Below are positions 47,348 through 58,329 of a stretch of 64,000 bases of DNA, piece by piece. The notes under the pieces were generated by a model. It was given only the letters and a program-made list of their open reading frames with translations, did not search any database and was not told the DNA's origin. Source of the DNA: Symbiodinium natans (taxonomy: Eukaryota; Sar; Dinophyceae; Suessiales; Symbiodiniaceae). The stretch's first letter is position 1. Each line of letters opens with the position of its first letter. A program made the position numbers and the translations under genes. Location: the NCBI GenBank assembly GCA_905221605.1, contig CAJNDS010001147.1, forward strand, positions 269,012-333,011. Reading direction: 5' to 3'.

Positions 47348-50300
47348 TCAGTTGACTTCCACGGTGTATGCTGCATCACTGGCTTTAGTAAGGTCGGCAG
47401 GCAGTTTCAAGACCTTGAACCTCAACTGGGCATCGGTCAGCGTCTGCTGCAAGTCCATCTGGACGCTGGTGTCGACCCCCGTCGCCGTCATGCGGACGAA
47501 CCGGTTGTGAAGCCCGTTGTGCAAAGCAATGTCTTCTCCGCCTGATTGTGGGAAGTACTTGACGGAAAAGACCTCGCTCCTCCAATCGCTGGGCAAAGCA
47601 GCAGCATCTTTCATAGGGCTGCCGGTCATGTCGGAACCATGCATCGTCACAAAGCGGTTCATGGCGGCGCTGTGGAGTGCGATCGTGCCGTTCCCGGCGT
47701 CCACCACTCTGAACCGCTCATAATTCCAGTTAGCCGGGAGGCTGGTTGCTGCTGCAGGGCTGCTGGACCCCATATCGGGCTGGGGTAGCATGTTCAAGAA
47801 CTTTCCGGCTTGGGCATTGTGCAGGGCCACAATATCACCAGGCTCCAAGGACTTCATCCGCACCACGCTGAGACGCTCCCACTTCCAGTCGGTCGGCAGC
47901 TGGTTCCAGGCCTTTGGTTCGCTCCGGAGGGCGGTTCCTGCACCCACCGAGAGGAAGCGGTTGTGCACAGTACTGTGCAACGCGATCTCATTGTTGGCAA
48001 GCTCGACAACTCGGAAACGTTCCCAAACCCAGTCCGCAGGCAAGTCGGAGGCTGCCCTGACGGGACTCGCATCCACCGCGGTAGGCGACATCCTCAGGAA
48101 GCGGTTCCAGTCTGTGTTGTGCAATGCCGCCTCCCCATTCCCGGCATCGATGACCGTGAAGCGCTCCCAAGTCAAATCGTTCACGTTTTGGTTGGTGTCT
48201 TGGGTAGCGGAGTCCACACTGCCGGAGTTCAGCCTGACATAGCGGCTGTGGAAGTTGTTCTTCAGGGCGACGCTGGAGCCGGGACTCATCACCGGAGGGG
48301 GCACCGCCTTTATGACATTGCTGCTCTCCAAATTGCGCATGGCCCGGCTTTGTCGCGGTCGCCGGCTGGCATGTTCCCCGTGGAGCCAATGATGTCCCCA
48401 ACCTGGCTGGCCGTGTCAAAAAGTCGAAGCTTCTGAGATTGCGCTCCAAATTCTCCAAATTTGAAGCCCACAATCATGTCTAGATTGGTGCCCTCGAGAA
48501 CACCTTCAAGGTCAAAGCCCACGAGCCCAGAATTCATGAACTTGAAGAGCCGGTGGTAGTTCGCTCCCGTCGAAGAACTGGCGTCATTCTGCAAGGCACT
48601 CATAGCCTTCATGCGCTTCAGCACCTCTTCGCCTCGAAACTCTGAGGTCTGCGTGATGTTCATGTCATCTCCCATCTCCATGGAGGCCAGGTAGAGATCC
48701 TCCGCCTGTATGGCCCACTCTGTGTCGTCAGAATCTCTCTGAGGGATGTTCCGTGGATGCGTGGCGCTACGGTTTTCCAGCAAGGCACCCCCCGTCCCGT
48801 AGGCCCCCCATCCGTACCCCGGCGTGTTCGGCGGCATCGAGAAGGTAGAATCGGAGGCGCCAGGTGACCTTTTCATCATCTCCAAGCCCCGAGAGTTCAT
48901 CCAGTCAGGGCGAGGCATTCCGACCGGGAGAAAAGGAGTGCCCACGCTTGCGTCGATATTGCCCGGGACAAAATCTGTGGGAGTCCCGAAGCGCTTGACC
49001 AAGCGTGTGGTGACACTAAAGAGCAAAGTGTTAAAGACCTTGAATTGAATAGAGATGGAGCTCAGCTGGAGGCCACCAGGCATGAAGTCCGGCCAGCAGA
49101 TCGACACGGAGACCGAGCACATGTCCTTGAGGGCCTTGATTGAGATGCCTCCCACAAAGGCAATGACCGGCTGAAACTCTATCCCGAAGCTGACAGTGAG
49201 ACACTTCTCGACGGGTAGGTTCCAGCCGTAAACAGAATAGCCCTGCCACTTGTCCCATTTGTCCCGCAAAAACTGAGGGCTGCAGGGCACTGCCCATGGC
49301 TCAAGCTGAATGAAGCCTTCTGTGTCTGTTGCTTGCCAGTCTGCTTTCGTAGCTTGGTTGTTGCTGCCGGACTTGGTCCTTGGAGCGAAAGCCAAGCACG
49401 ACATGGTGTCGCCCTCCCTTCCCCCAAACTGGGTGATGAGCTTTGAGCGGTAGCTTTGATCGATTGCGCCGAAGCCGGCCGTGAGCATCCCGTTTGGTGG
49501 GGGCGGTTCTTTGGGCGGGTCGCCACTGCCTTCCTGCAGCATAAACACCGCATGTTGCCGATGCACGTGCTGAGCGTGCGTGTGGATCTGAAAACCGTTG
49601 GACGAATGATGCAGCACCGGCACAGCGCCCACGGCTGGGAAGTCGGATCCCGCCACGGCCTGGATCAGGGACGTACTTCCCCTTGTGCCTGCCTTCGCCA
49701 TGCTCGAAGAGATCTTCGCAAAGACCTGGAAGAATTCCACCATGATCTTGTCCATTTGGGCCAAGAAGTTCAGCGGTGGGACATTCTTGATGATGTCGGC
49801 GCCAATTTTGCCGATGTCGATGACCGTCTTGCCCATGTTAAAGTCAATGATGCGATGTTCAGAGCCGAAGATCGTGACCCAGCATTGCAAGTGTTTGAAA
49901 TCAGCAGTAAATCCCTCCTTGTCGAACTTCACCGAGGGATTCCATGGATCGCATCTGCTGGAAAAAGACGTGTCGATCCCGGGCATGAAGTCGTTGCTGG
50001 GGATGATGTTTGGCAAGGGGATAAGATCGACCGCCGTCTCCGAGGAGTCGATTGCGGCGGTCGCGGTCTTCCGGGTTTCGACGAGGGAGGCCGCAGACGC
50101 CGCAGCGGACTCGTAGCGATCGACGTCGGGGAACGAGGAGGGGAGCGCAGCTTTGGAGGCACTCTCGTTCGAGCTCGCCCACCCGTGCTGGGGCTTTGCT
50201 TTGCCCATCACGAACTTGCCGTTCTTGAGCTGGTGGCTGTGCTTGTGCACTGTGCAGGACCGAGTTCAAAATCTCCTGCGCTTGGCGAGCTTCGACGTCC

Positions 50301-50906
50301 TTCACCTTCGCGTCGTCGCTGGGTGCTTGCTTGCAGCCGCAGGCCCTCAGCTCCTGGAGTTGGGGGGGGAAGTAGGAGGGGAGAGGAGGGCTGGCAACGT
50401 TGGGGCCTCCTGTGGCATCCTTGCACCCCCGGAAAGTGTCGTGCAAAGCAACTCGTGACTCTTACATCATTTGAAGCTGAACGACTGTTCTGTTTGCGCT
50501 TGATTGTTTCTGTGCGATCTCCGCGCACGCGGCCTTTGATGACAGGAATGCTTGTCGGTTCCCTTGTCGGTTCCCTCGTCTCCTCCTGCTGAAGCTCAAC
50601 GGCGGTCTCCAGCTGCGCCAGCTTCTTGAAGATGAACTGCATGGTTGCAGCCATCTCTCCGGAGCCGGCTTGGGTGCCCTCCGACGAGGCCACCTCCTCC
50701 AAACCATTCCCCAAGTGTCCTGCCGCGATCTTCTCCATGTTGTTGTTCGCATCCTCGGTGTCGAGTAGAGTGCTCGAGGAATGCGTCTCAGCCTTCACCG
50801 CCAACAGCGACGGCGCCGCTGCAGCGCATGCTTCCCCGCACTCTCCGCGCGCATAGCCCAAGACGATAAGAAGAGGAAGTAAGCCTGGCATCATGAACGC
50901 CGTCAT
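47348..50906 (-). CDS. Secreted protein with fascin-like (beta-trefoil) repeats, frame breaks
   Basis: Exon 1 (50906 to about 50466) encodes a signal peptide (MMPGLLPLLIVLGYARG) and a coiled region; it ends at GAT|GTAAGAG, and a CTCCAG|GAG acceptor near 50353 restores a phase-0 frame (ELRACGCKQAPSDDAK). A frame change without visible intron lies near 50255, leading into the long frame 50250-48310, whose large region has no family I recognise. A second change near 48330 leads into 48340-47348, which holds five to six repeats of the type ALHNTDWNRFLRM and WERFRVVELANNEIALHS, the pattern of fascin/actin-crosslinking-like beta-trefoils. The stop is at 47348. The breaks may be sequencing error, tiny introns or a decaying gene. 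Extracellular localisation is inferred from the signal peptide. It is the only gene here with few introns and no telomere-like array. Confidence 0.72.
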
Positions 50907-51139
50907 GAACGCCGGCCGCGAGAGGCAAAATTAACAATGTCCAGGATTCCAAGATTGTCAAATACTTCGAGCCGAGACTGCGCCGTACATATCCCGAGCT
51001 GCCCGTCGCAAGGGAACATGTGGTGATACTCTGTGGACGACTCGGATCCCAGCTTCCTCGCAATCCTGGAGCCGAGCCGCCACCCTTCAGCGTCCACCGG
51101 CAGGGCGGCAGCTTCCTGGAGTCCTCGAGACGATGAAGC

Positions 51140-51233
51140 TTGTGTGATCCCGACGACGACGACAACGACGACGACGACGACTCCGACTCCTGCTCCTGCT
51201 CCTGCTCCAGCTCCAGCTCCAGCTCCAGCTCCA

Positions 51234-51290
<57 letters not shown>

Positions 51291-51380
51291 GCTCCTGCTC
51301 CTGCTGCTCCTGCTCCTGCTGCTGCTCCTCCTCCTCCTCCTCCTCCTCCTCCTCCTCCTCCTCCTCCTCCTCCTCCTGCT

Positions 51381-51454
<74 letters not shown>

Positions 51455-51455
51455 C

Positions 51456-51500
<45 letters not shown>

Positions 51501-52165
51501 CCTGCTCCTCCTGCTCCTCCTGCTCCTCCTGCTCCTCCTGCTCCCTCCCTGCCTCCTGCTCCTCCTCCTGCTCCTCCTCCTGCTCCTCCTCCTGCTCCTC
51601 CTCCTGCTCCTCCTCCTGCTCCTCCTCCTGCTCCTCCTCCTGCTCCTCCTCCTGCTCCTCCTCCTGCTCCTCCTCCTGCTCCTCCTCCTGCTCCTCCTCC
51701 TGCTCCTCCTCCTGCTCCTCCTCCTGCTCCTCCTCCCGCTCCTCCTCCTGCTCCTCCTCCTGCTCCTCCTCCTGCTCCTCCTCCTGCTCCTCCTCCTGCT
51801 CCTCCTCCTGCTCCTCCTCCTGCTCCTCCTGCTCCTCCTGCTCCTCCTGCTCCTCCTGCTCCTCCTGCTCCTCCTGCTCCTCCTGCTCCTCCTGCTCCTC
51901 CTGCTCCTCCTCCTCCTCCTGCTCCTCCTGCTCCTCCTGCTCCTCCTCCTCCTCCTCCTCCTCCTCCTCCTCCTGCTCCTCCTCCTCCTCCTGCTCCCCC
52001 TGCTCCTCCCGGCTCCTCCCTGCTCCTCCTGCTCTCCTGCGTCCTCCTGCTCCTCCTGCCTCCTGCTCCTCCTGCCCTCCTGCTTCTCTCCTGCTCCTCC
52101 TGCTCTCCTGCTGCTCCTGCTGCTTCCTGCTGCTGCTGCCCCTACTGCTCCTACTGCTCCTACGC
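51140..52165. repeat. 1-kb CTCCTG / CTCCTC satellite
   Basis: Over 1 kb of pyrimidine-rich 6-bp and 12-bp units (CTCCTG, CTCCTCCTG) with strong strand asymmetry. Long frames over it (poly-Pro/Ala, poly-Ser/Cys) are artefacts. It starts about 230 bp upstream of the fascin-like gene's start codon. Confidence 0.96.
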
Positions 52166-52176
52166 TTCTACTGCTC

Positions 52177-52181
52177 CGGGT

Positions 52182-52217
<36 letters not shown>
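52177..52217. repeat. Poly-G run
   Basis: About 40 G, joining the CTCCTG satellite to unique DNA. Confidence 0.95.
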
Positions 52218-52218
<1 letters not shown>

Positions 52219-52384
52219 GTAAAGTCTCATTACAAAACTTTGTTATTTTTTTTATTTACCTTCATTCATTGGGGGCGTGGTCTTTGAATGTGGCATACTC
52301 GTCCTCCACTCATCTGATTCGCTGGTCTTGAAGAGGTCCTGTTCCTGGCCGGCCACGGAGCAGGACAGTCTGTCTCTGCTCTCC

Positions 52385-53118
52385 GTGTGAGAGAGAGTGA
52401 AAGAGTGAAAGAGTGAAAGAGTGAAAGAGTGAAAGAGTGAAAGAGTGAAAGAGTGAAGAGTGAAAGAGTGAAAGAGTGAAAGAGTGAAAGAGTGAAAGAG
52501 TGAAAGAGTGAAAGAGTGAAAGAGTGAAAGAGTGAAAGAGTGAAAGAGTGAAAGAGTGAAAGAGTGAAAGAGTGAAAGAGTGAAAGAGTGAAAGAGTGAA
52601 AGAGTGAAAGAGTGAAGAGTGAAAGAGTGAAAGAGTGAAAGAGTGAAAGAGTGAAAGAGTGAAAGAGTGAAAGAGTGAAAGAGTGAAAGAGTGAAAGAGT
52701 GAAAGAGTGAAAGAGTGAAAGAGTGAAAGAGTGAAAGAGTGAAAGAGTGAAAGAGTGAAAGAGTGAAAGAGTGAAGAGTGAAAGAGTGAAAGAGTGAAAG
52801 AGTGAAAGAGTGAAAGAGTGAAAGAGTGAAAGAGTGAAAGAGTGAAAGAGTGAAAGAGTGAAAGAGTGAAAGAGTGAAAGAGTGAAAGAGTGAAAGAGTG
52901 AAAGAGTGAAAGAGTGAAAGAGTGAAAGAGTGAAAGGGTGAAAGGGTGAAAGGGTGAAAGAGCGACAGAGAGTGACAGAAAGTGACAGAGAGTGACAGAG
53001 AGTGACTGAGAGTGACAGAGAGTGACAGAGAGTGACAGAGAGTGACAGAGCGTGACAGAGAGAAAGAGAGACAGAGAGTGAGTGAGTGCGTGAGTGAGTG
53101 AGTCCGTGAGTGAGTGAC

Positions 53119-53164
<46 letters not shown>

Positions 53165-53215
53165 GTGAGTGAGTGAGTGAGTGAGTCAGAGACAGCGAGA
53201 GAGAGAGAGAGAGAG
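52385..53215. repeat. 8-bp GAGTGAAA minisatellite and related purine repeats
   Basis: About 70 copies of AAGAGTGA (to about 52960), occasionally shortened by one base, then about 10 copies of GAGAGTGACA, then GAGT and GA tracts to 53215. All are purine-rich on this strand, the opposite asymmetry to 51140-52165. Confidence 0.96.
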
Positions 53216-53359
53216 AGGATTGCAATAAGAACCCGCAAAACTCCAATGATTTACATCAACCCCCATCTGCTCACGACCAGCTCAGGTCTCTGCATTGGCT
53301 GGCAAAGGAGACCCCGACGCCGAGAGTTTTGGGCTCTGGGAGTCCGAACCTTGCCCTTG

Positions 53360-53465
53360 TGTTTAGGGTTTAGGGTTTAGGGTTTAGGGTTTAGGGTTTA
53401 GGGTTTAGGGTTTAGGGTTTAGGGTCTAGGGTTTAGGGTTTAGGGTTTAGGGTTTAGGGTTCGGC
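53360..53465. repeat. TTTAGGG array
   Basis: About 15 units. Confidence 0.96.
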
Positions 53466-53767
53466 TTAGGTGCATGGCTGGCTCTTTGGGTCTGTTGGGT
53501 TGCTGGGCGTTTTTGGGGGGCAGGAGACACAGCGCTCTTCGACTCCTTCGCCCCCCAATCGAAGTCATTCTGTCTGTGTGTCATTGTGTGCGTGTGTATT
53601 TGGGCGTGTGGAAGTCATTCATTGCATTTGGAGCAGGTGCGGTTTCAGTGTGCATTTCGCCTTTTCTTATTGATTTAGTCGTCCGCTTCCACGAGAAAAG
53701 CGAAGAATGCCACCAACTCAGAAAACTCTGGATATCTTGACTGACATTATGAAGTTCCGAAAGCTTT

Positions 53768-54936
53768 TCAATTTCCAGACGGTGTGGACGCCCTGAGAAT
53801 AAGATCTTCCATCTTTGCCAGAGTGGTTTTCATCATGTCCGACACGTCCTGGTCTGCAAGGGTGACAAAGGGTGGCAAGTCTGCCACAGTCCCTAAACCC
53901 TAAACCCTAAACCCTAAACCCTAAACCACCGACTGCCAACTGACCAAGCCGAAGTTTGGGCAAACACAGGCAAACACCGCCAAGACACAATGAAAGCTAG
54001 GTTGCAACCTCAGTTCCATGTAGCAAGGTGCCACAGTCTGCTGGAATGGACTCCACCTCAAAATCGGACACCCTGTCCATTCCTCAAAACCCGCACAGGA
54101 AAAAGAAAAAAAGAAAACCTTCTTGAGCTGGCTCGTCAATTGTACCAGCAATGAATGTTAACGCCCGGCTGGCTTCTGCAAAACCCTGCCCACGCTGTCG
54201 ACGCTGCTTGCGTTGCAGGAGCATGGACGATACTTCCTGCTAGGTCATTGTCAGAGAGCACACACACACACACACAGGAATCAACGCACTTCTGTGGTGC
54301 CTGGTTGCGGGCATGAACTGCCCTTTGCCTTTCCGATTCACTTCCAGGTCCTTTCTCTCAGTTGCAAAACAGGGCATAGTCGGGCATAGTCATCAACCGA
54401 TTTTCTCGGGGAGGGGCGGACCCTAGACCCTATACCCTAAGCCCTAAGCCCTAAACCCTAAACCTGAGCAAAGGGAAGCAGTAGTCAAGCCGACCTCCAG
54501 GGATGTGGCAAGGTCAACATTGGCAGCTGCTGCCAGCAGAATTGCAGCGGCAGCCACAAACCTGCTCACAACAGGTATTTGGTTGTCCAGTAACCTGGGG
54601 GAATTAAAGGTTAACCTTTGGGATGATAAGGGGATTCTACTACCCCAAAAAGGTTAAAGGTTACCTACTCTGCCACTAGGGGTAAATAAGACCAAGATGC
54701 ACCGTCACAGTGCACGTTTGGGTGAGAGTCTTGAATCACAAGCCAACTCCTACTTCTCAGGGACCAAGATGCTAAGGCGCAGCTGTCCCTTACGAGTATC
54801 ATTGCTTCACAATCAAGAGGGGCATCTCAGTGAAGGCAAACAGACACTTCAATACGAACCCATACCTCACCTCCACATCACAGCGGTACAAGTGCTTTAA
54901 GATGACTTGACGACTTGAGCCCAAAATGGCTTGGGT
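53768..54936 (-). CDS. Small unidentified gene, three possible exons
   Basis: Minus-strand exons can be read at about 54905-54860 (SSRQVILKHLYRCDVE, followed by a GTGAGG donor), about 54578-54480 (acceptor GAGCAG, FVAAAAILLAAAANVDLATS) and 53892-53768 (VADLPPFVTLADQDVSDMMK, ending SGN and a TGA stop). The introns hold a family I element and short CCCTAAA tracts at 54425-54465 and 53890-53930, the second of which abuts the last exon's acceptor. A spliced-leader-like sequence lies at the 5' end (54914-54936). No family recognised; the gene model is weak. Confidence 0.35.
54590..54686. mobile_element. Family I element, copy 2
   Basis: Nearly the same sequence order as 119-226: AACCTGGGGG, AAAGGTTAACCTTTGGG, GGGGATTCTACTACC, AAAAAGGTTAAAGGTTACC, CTACTCTGCCACTAGG. 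It sits between two possible exons of the small gene. Confidence 0.72.
54914..54936 (-). other. Possible spliced-leader relic
   Basis: On the minus strand this reads CACCCAAGCCATTTTGG followed by GCTCAAG. The dinoflagellate spliced leader ends AGCCATTTTGGCTCAAG; here there is one inserted G and two mismatches near the 5' end. Relic leaders arise when spliced mRNAs are copied back into the genome. Chance similarity is possible. Confidence 0.35.
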
Positions 54937-55176
54937 GCCGACATGCTCTGGTTCAGAAAAGCTTCGAGAAGCCTTCAGGTTAATGGGAGTATTCAAAACC
55001 AAACTATAATGTTATATATATATATGCATGCATTCGTACGTACATACATACATCATGCCTACATACATACCTTCATACATGCAATTATACTGCTTATGCC
55101 CCACATCACTATCCGCCATTAAGAAACGTGTGATTTGCTGACTGCGTGATCGTAACGATAATAAAAGGAAGAACAC

Positions 55177-55177
<1 letters not shown>

Positions 55178-55249
<72 letters not shown>

Positions 55250-55250
55250 C
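55178..55250. repeat. (GAT)n microsatellite
   Basis: About 23 trinucleotide copies with one frame slip. Confidence 0.95.
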
Positions 55251-55586
55251 CAATACGAAAGAACTGCAATCCCTCATGTTTTTCAGCAACAGCCGGTAAC
55301 TGACCTGATGAATTCTGTCAGGTACGGTAGGAACATCTTTGCACCCTAAACCGGTAGATTCGGGATTTGGTGAAATTCCATGCACGGCTCCAGCGGAGTT
55401 TCAAGGTGGAGGTGTTAGACTGTTAGAAAGGTTGGGGTTGGAAGCTTAGGGTGTAGTTTAGGGTTCTTCAAGGTTTAGGGTTCAAGTTCAAGGCTCGCGG
55501 TAATCAAAGGGCTTGCAGTGCAGATTAGCATATTCAGTCTAGGTATCCAGTGGAGTCATGTGTTTGCAATTTCCGCTGGATTTCTC

Positions 55587-57417
55587 TCACCAGCCGGATT
55601 TGGGGCCTTGGGCATCAGGTGCGTCCGGGCTCGGCTCGGCCGCGGACCGGACGGATGGGAAAGCCACCGGAAAGGCTGTGCAGCACTGGAGCGGTACTAG
55701 GGCCATGTAGAAGGGCATCAAGCCAATGAGCGATAGTGTGAAGTGGGAGCCCGCGTAAAACCCGCAGTTCTTGTAGCACACCGGGTGCCCGGCATAGCCG
55801 CAATCCGGCTCTAGGATTGCGACCGTGATGAAGCTCGCTATGGCGAAGACGTAGGACAAACTGCGGTAGACGGATGCGGGATTTCTGTCATTGCCAAGAC
55901 CTACCTTTGATTTATCGTAGAAGTGCACTACAAGCCAAGCAAGGGCGCAAACAGTGGCCGCAGCTGCCAGGCAGTACGTGAAGCCTTGGAAGTGCCTGTC
56001 CCCAGGGACTACGACTTCAACGAGGCCAGCCAGGACCACCGCCAGTCCAGCAAGCCAAACTGTTGCCTTCAGACACCTTCGGCAGACGGTGTTGGGCTTT
56101 AGGGTTACAACTTACAAGGCAACACCTCCAATGATCAGGGCGTTTCAGGTGCCAAACCGTGGCACCTGAGTATGAGAACAAGACATGCTTTTTCAACACA
56201 GAACACCATGCCAACAAAAATGAATGATGTAGCACTGTTGCCCCCGGGCGCCTTACCGAGCAAAGGGCCTCCAGCGCCCCGCAGCTGGCAGTGAGCAAGC
56301 AGGCCCAAGCAAGGATGATCACGGCCTTGCTCTGGGTTGCTGTGCTCGAAAAGGCTTTAATAGTGGCTATCAATCTCAGCAGCAGGAATGTTATAGTCGT
56401 GGTTGTAGCAGCCTCCTCCTCCCTCCTCCTCCCTACTCCTCCCTCCTCCTCCCTCCTCCTCCCTCCTCCTCCCTCCTCCTCCCTCCTCCTCCCTCCTCCT
56501 CCCTCCTCCTCCTCCTCCTCCTCCCTGCTCGCCCTCCTCTCTCCCTCCTCTCCTCCCTCCTCTCCTCCCTCCCTCCTCCCTCCTCTCCTCCTCCTCTCCT
56601 CTCCTCCCTCCCCCTCCCCCCTCTCCCTCCTCCTCTCCTCCTCCTCCCTCCTCCCTGCTCGTCCCTCCTCTCCTCCCTCCTCTCTCCTCCCTCCTCTCCC
56701 TCCCTCCTCTCCTCCCTCCTCTCCTCCCTCCTCTCCTCCCTCCTCTCCTCCCTCCTCTCCTCCCTCCTCCTCCCTCCTCCTCCCGCCTCCTCCTCCCTCT
56801 TCCTCCCTCGTACATCTGGTCGTCCTCGCCGCCTGGTCGTCTCCGTTTCAACATTGCCATGATTAAGCCTTTGATGCCGCCTGCATGATTTAGGGCCTAG
56901 GGCCCAAACCCTCCGAGTTAAGGTTCAGGAAACTGATGGCCTTGCTCGTCTGGATAGCCCAGTTCCAATCGCCCGTGTACACTTGCGTGGATACCGCTGC
57001 ACCGAAATAACCCACAGTAGCCAGAACGAAGAAAGCAACGTGGAGCCTGTCAGGCAGGACATGGAAGGACGCTTCAGGGGGCTTGGCGAAAGACCCTCGC
57101 CTGCTACAGTCAAGAAAGCGCCCGCAACCCTGTGACAATTGGAAGCCCTATGCAATCTCTGAAAGCGAACAACCACCCTAAACCCTAAACCCTAACCCCA
57201 AACCCTAAACCCCAAGCCCCCCGAGCCTGTCACTCCTCCCAGCCACTGACTTGTCTGTCCTGCTGCGGTAGCAGCACAGCATCAGCAGGCCGAAAACAAG
57301 GGAAGCCACGGCGCAGACGTAGAAAGTCGACAGGGTGCCAGGATGAGCTGCTGGTGTCTGCGCAGGGTCAGGGATCGGATCGTCCAGAAAGATGTAGCCA
57401 TTGTAGTCGCAGGCCAT
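55587..57417 (-). CDS. Small multi-pass membrane protein, four exons
   Basis: Exons: 57417-57240 (MACDYNGYIFLDDPIPD, then membrane segment TFYVCAVASLVFGLLMLCCY), about 57130-56930 (HVAFFVLATVGYFGAAVS, then TGDWNWAIQTSKAISF), 56373-56245 (KAVIILAWACLLTASCGAL, ending at a canonical GTAAGG donor) and about 56080-55587 (VWLAGLAVVLAGLVEVVV, FQGFTYCLAAAATVCALAWL, SLSYVFAIASFITVAI, LSLIGLMPFYMALVPL, then a short acidic tail and stop). About six to seven membrane segments and paired cysteines in loops (CGYAGHPVCYKNCG) are visible. No family recognised; possibly a lineage-specific membrane protein. The third intron acceptor is CCGAAG|GTG. The intron between exons 2 and 3 is almost filled by a CCTCCT repeat. 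Confidence 0.65.
56408..56810. repeat. CTCCTCC-rich satellite in an intron
   Basis: About 400 bp of CCTCCTCCCT-type pyrimidine units within the membrane-protein gene. Confidence 0.95.
57175..57215. repeat. Short CCCTAAA tract in intron
   Basis: About 5 units between exons 1 and 2 of the membrane-protein gene. Confidence 0.9.
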
Positions 57418-57774
57418 GGCAACGAGGGCCTACCTCCGCACGATCTGAATGCACGGTAAGGATCCCAGCACCTGAGAATGATAGTCGTACAGCCCACCCA
57501 AGCAAACACTATCCTGCAAATGTCCTGAACCCAAGGATCCAGGGTGCTCCGTGTTTCGTGCTCCACGTGAAACTCCATTGAATCTTCACGCCTGGAAGAC
57601 CATATGGGTATGTGGCCCCAAATGAGGGACCCAGAATTTAGAGAAGCACCCGCATGCTCTTGCAATGATGAAAGCTGGATCTGGTTGCGAAAAGACTTCT
57701 GGACTTCTTACGTGGTACCATGTGAGGCATGTTGTGAGATGTATGGAACGGCTGCAGAAGGGCTTGTGAGATTT

Positions 57775-57860
57775 ACCCTAAACCCTAAACCCTAAACCCT
57801 AAACCCTAAACCCTAAACCCCTAAACTATAAACCCTAAACCCTAAACCCTAAACCTTCCT
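57775..57860. repeat. CCCTAAA array
   Basis: About 12 units upstream of the membrane-protein gene. Confidence 0.96.
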
Positions 57861-57959
57861 GAAGCTTCACCTGCTTGTGAACCGTTTGACTTGCCCACGG
57901 CACTTGTCTGCCCTGACATCTGTTGCGAGCCTGGCCTTGGCCCCTACACACCTTCAACC

Positions 57960-58320
57960 CAGGGTTTAGGGTTTAGGGTTTAGGGTGTAGGGTTTAGGGT
58001 TTAGGGTGTAGGGTTTAGGGTGTAGGGTTTACGGTGTAGGGTTTAAGGTTTAGGGTTTAGGGTTTAGGGTGTAGGGTGTAGGGTTTAGGGTTTAGGGTTT
58101 AGGGTTTAGGGTTTAGGGTTTAGGGTTTAGGGTTTAGGGTTTAGGGTTTAGGGTTTAGGGTTTTAGGGTTTAGGGTTTAGGGTTTAGGGTTTAGGGTTTA
58201 GGGTTTAGGGTTTGGGGTTTAGGGTTTAGGGTTTAGGGTTTAGGGTTTAGGGTTTAGGGTTTAGGGTTTAGGGTTTAGGGTTTAGGGTTTAGGGTTTAGG
58301 GTTTAGGGTTTAGGGTTTAA
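57960..58320. repeat. Longest TTTAGGG array in the window
   Basis: About 50 units. The first third contains TGTAGGG variants in alternating positions; the rest is nearly perfect. Confidence 0.97.
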
Positions 58321-58329
58321 ACTCTGATG

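Noticed and set aside
49456-50592. Plus-strand frame of 378 residues
   Set aside because: It is antisense to the fascin-like gene, whose minus-strand frames have a signal peptide and recognisable repeats.
51033-53246. Open frames of 326-432 residues on both strands
   Set aside because: They are translations of simple repeats whose unit lengths avoid stops; composition is poly-Pro/Ala, poly-Ser/Cys or a short Ser-Leu-Phe-His repeat.
57960-58320. A true chromosome end
   Set aside because: Unique sequence continues on both sides, and arrays of opposite orientation occur throughout.
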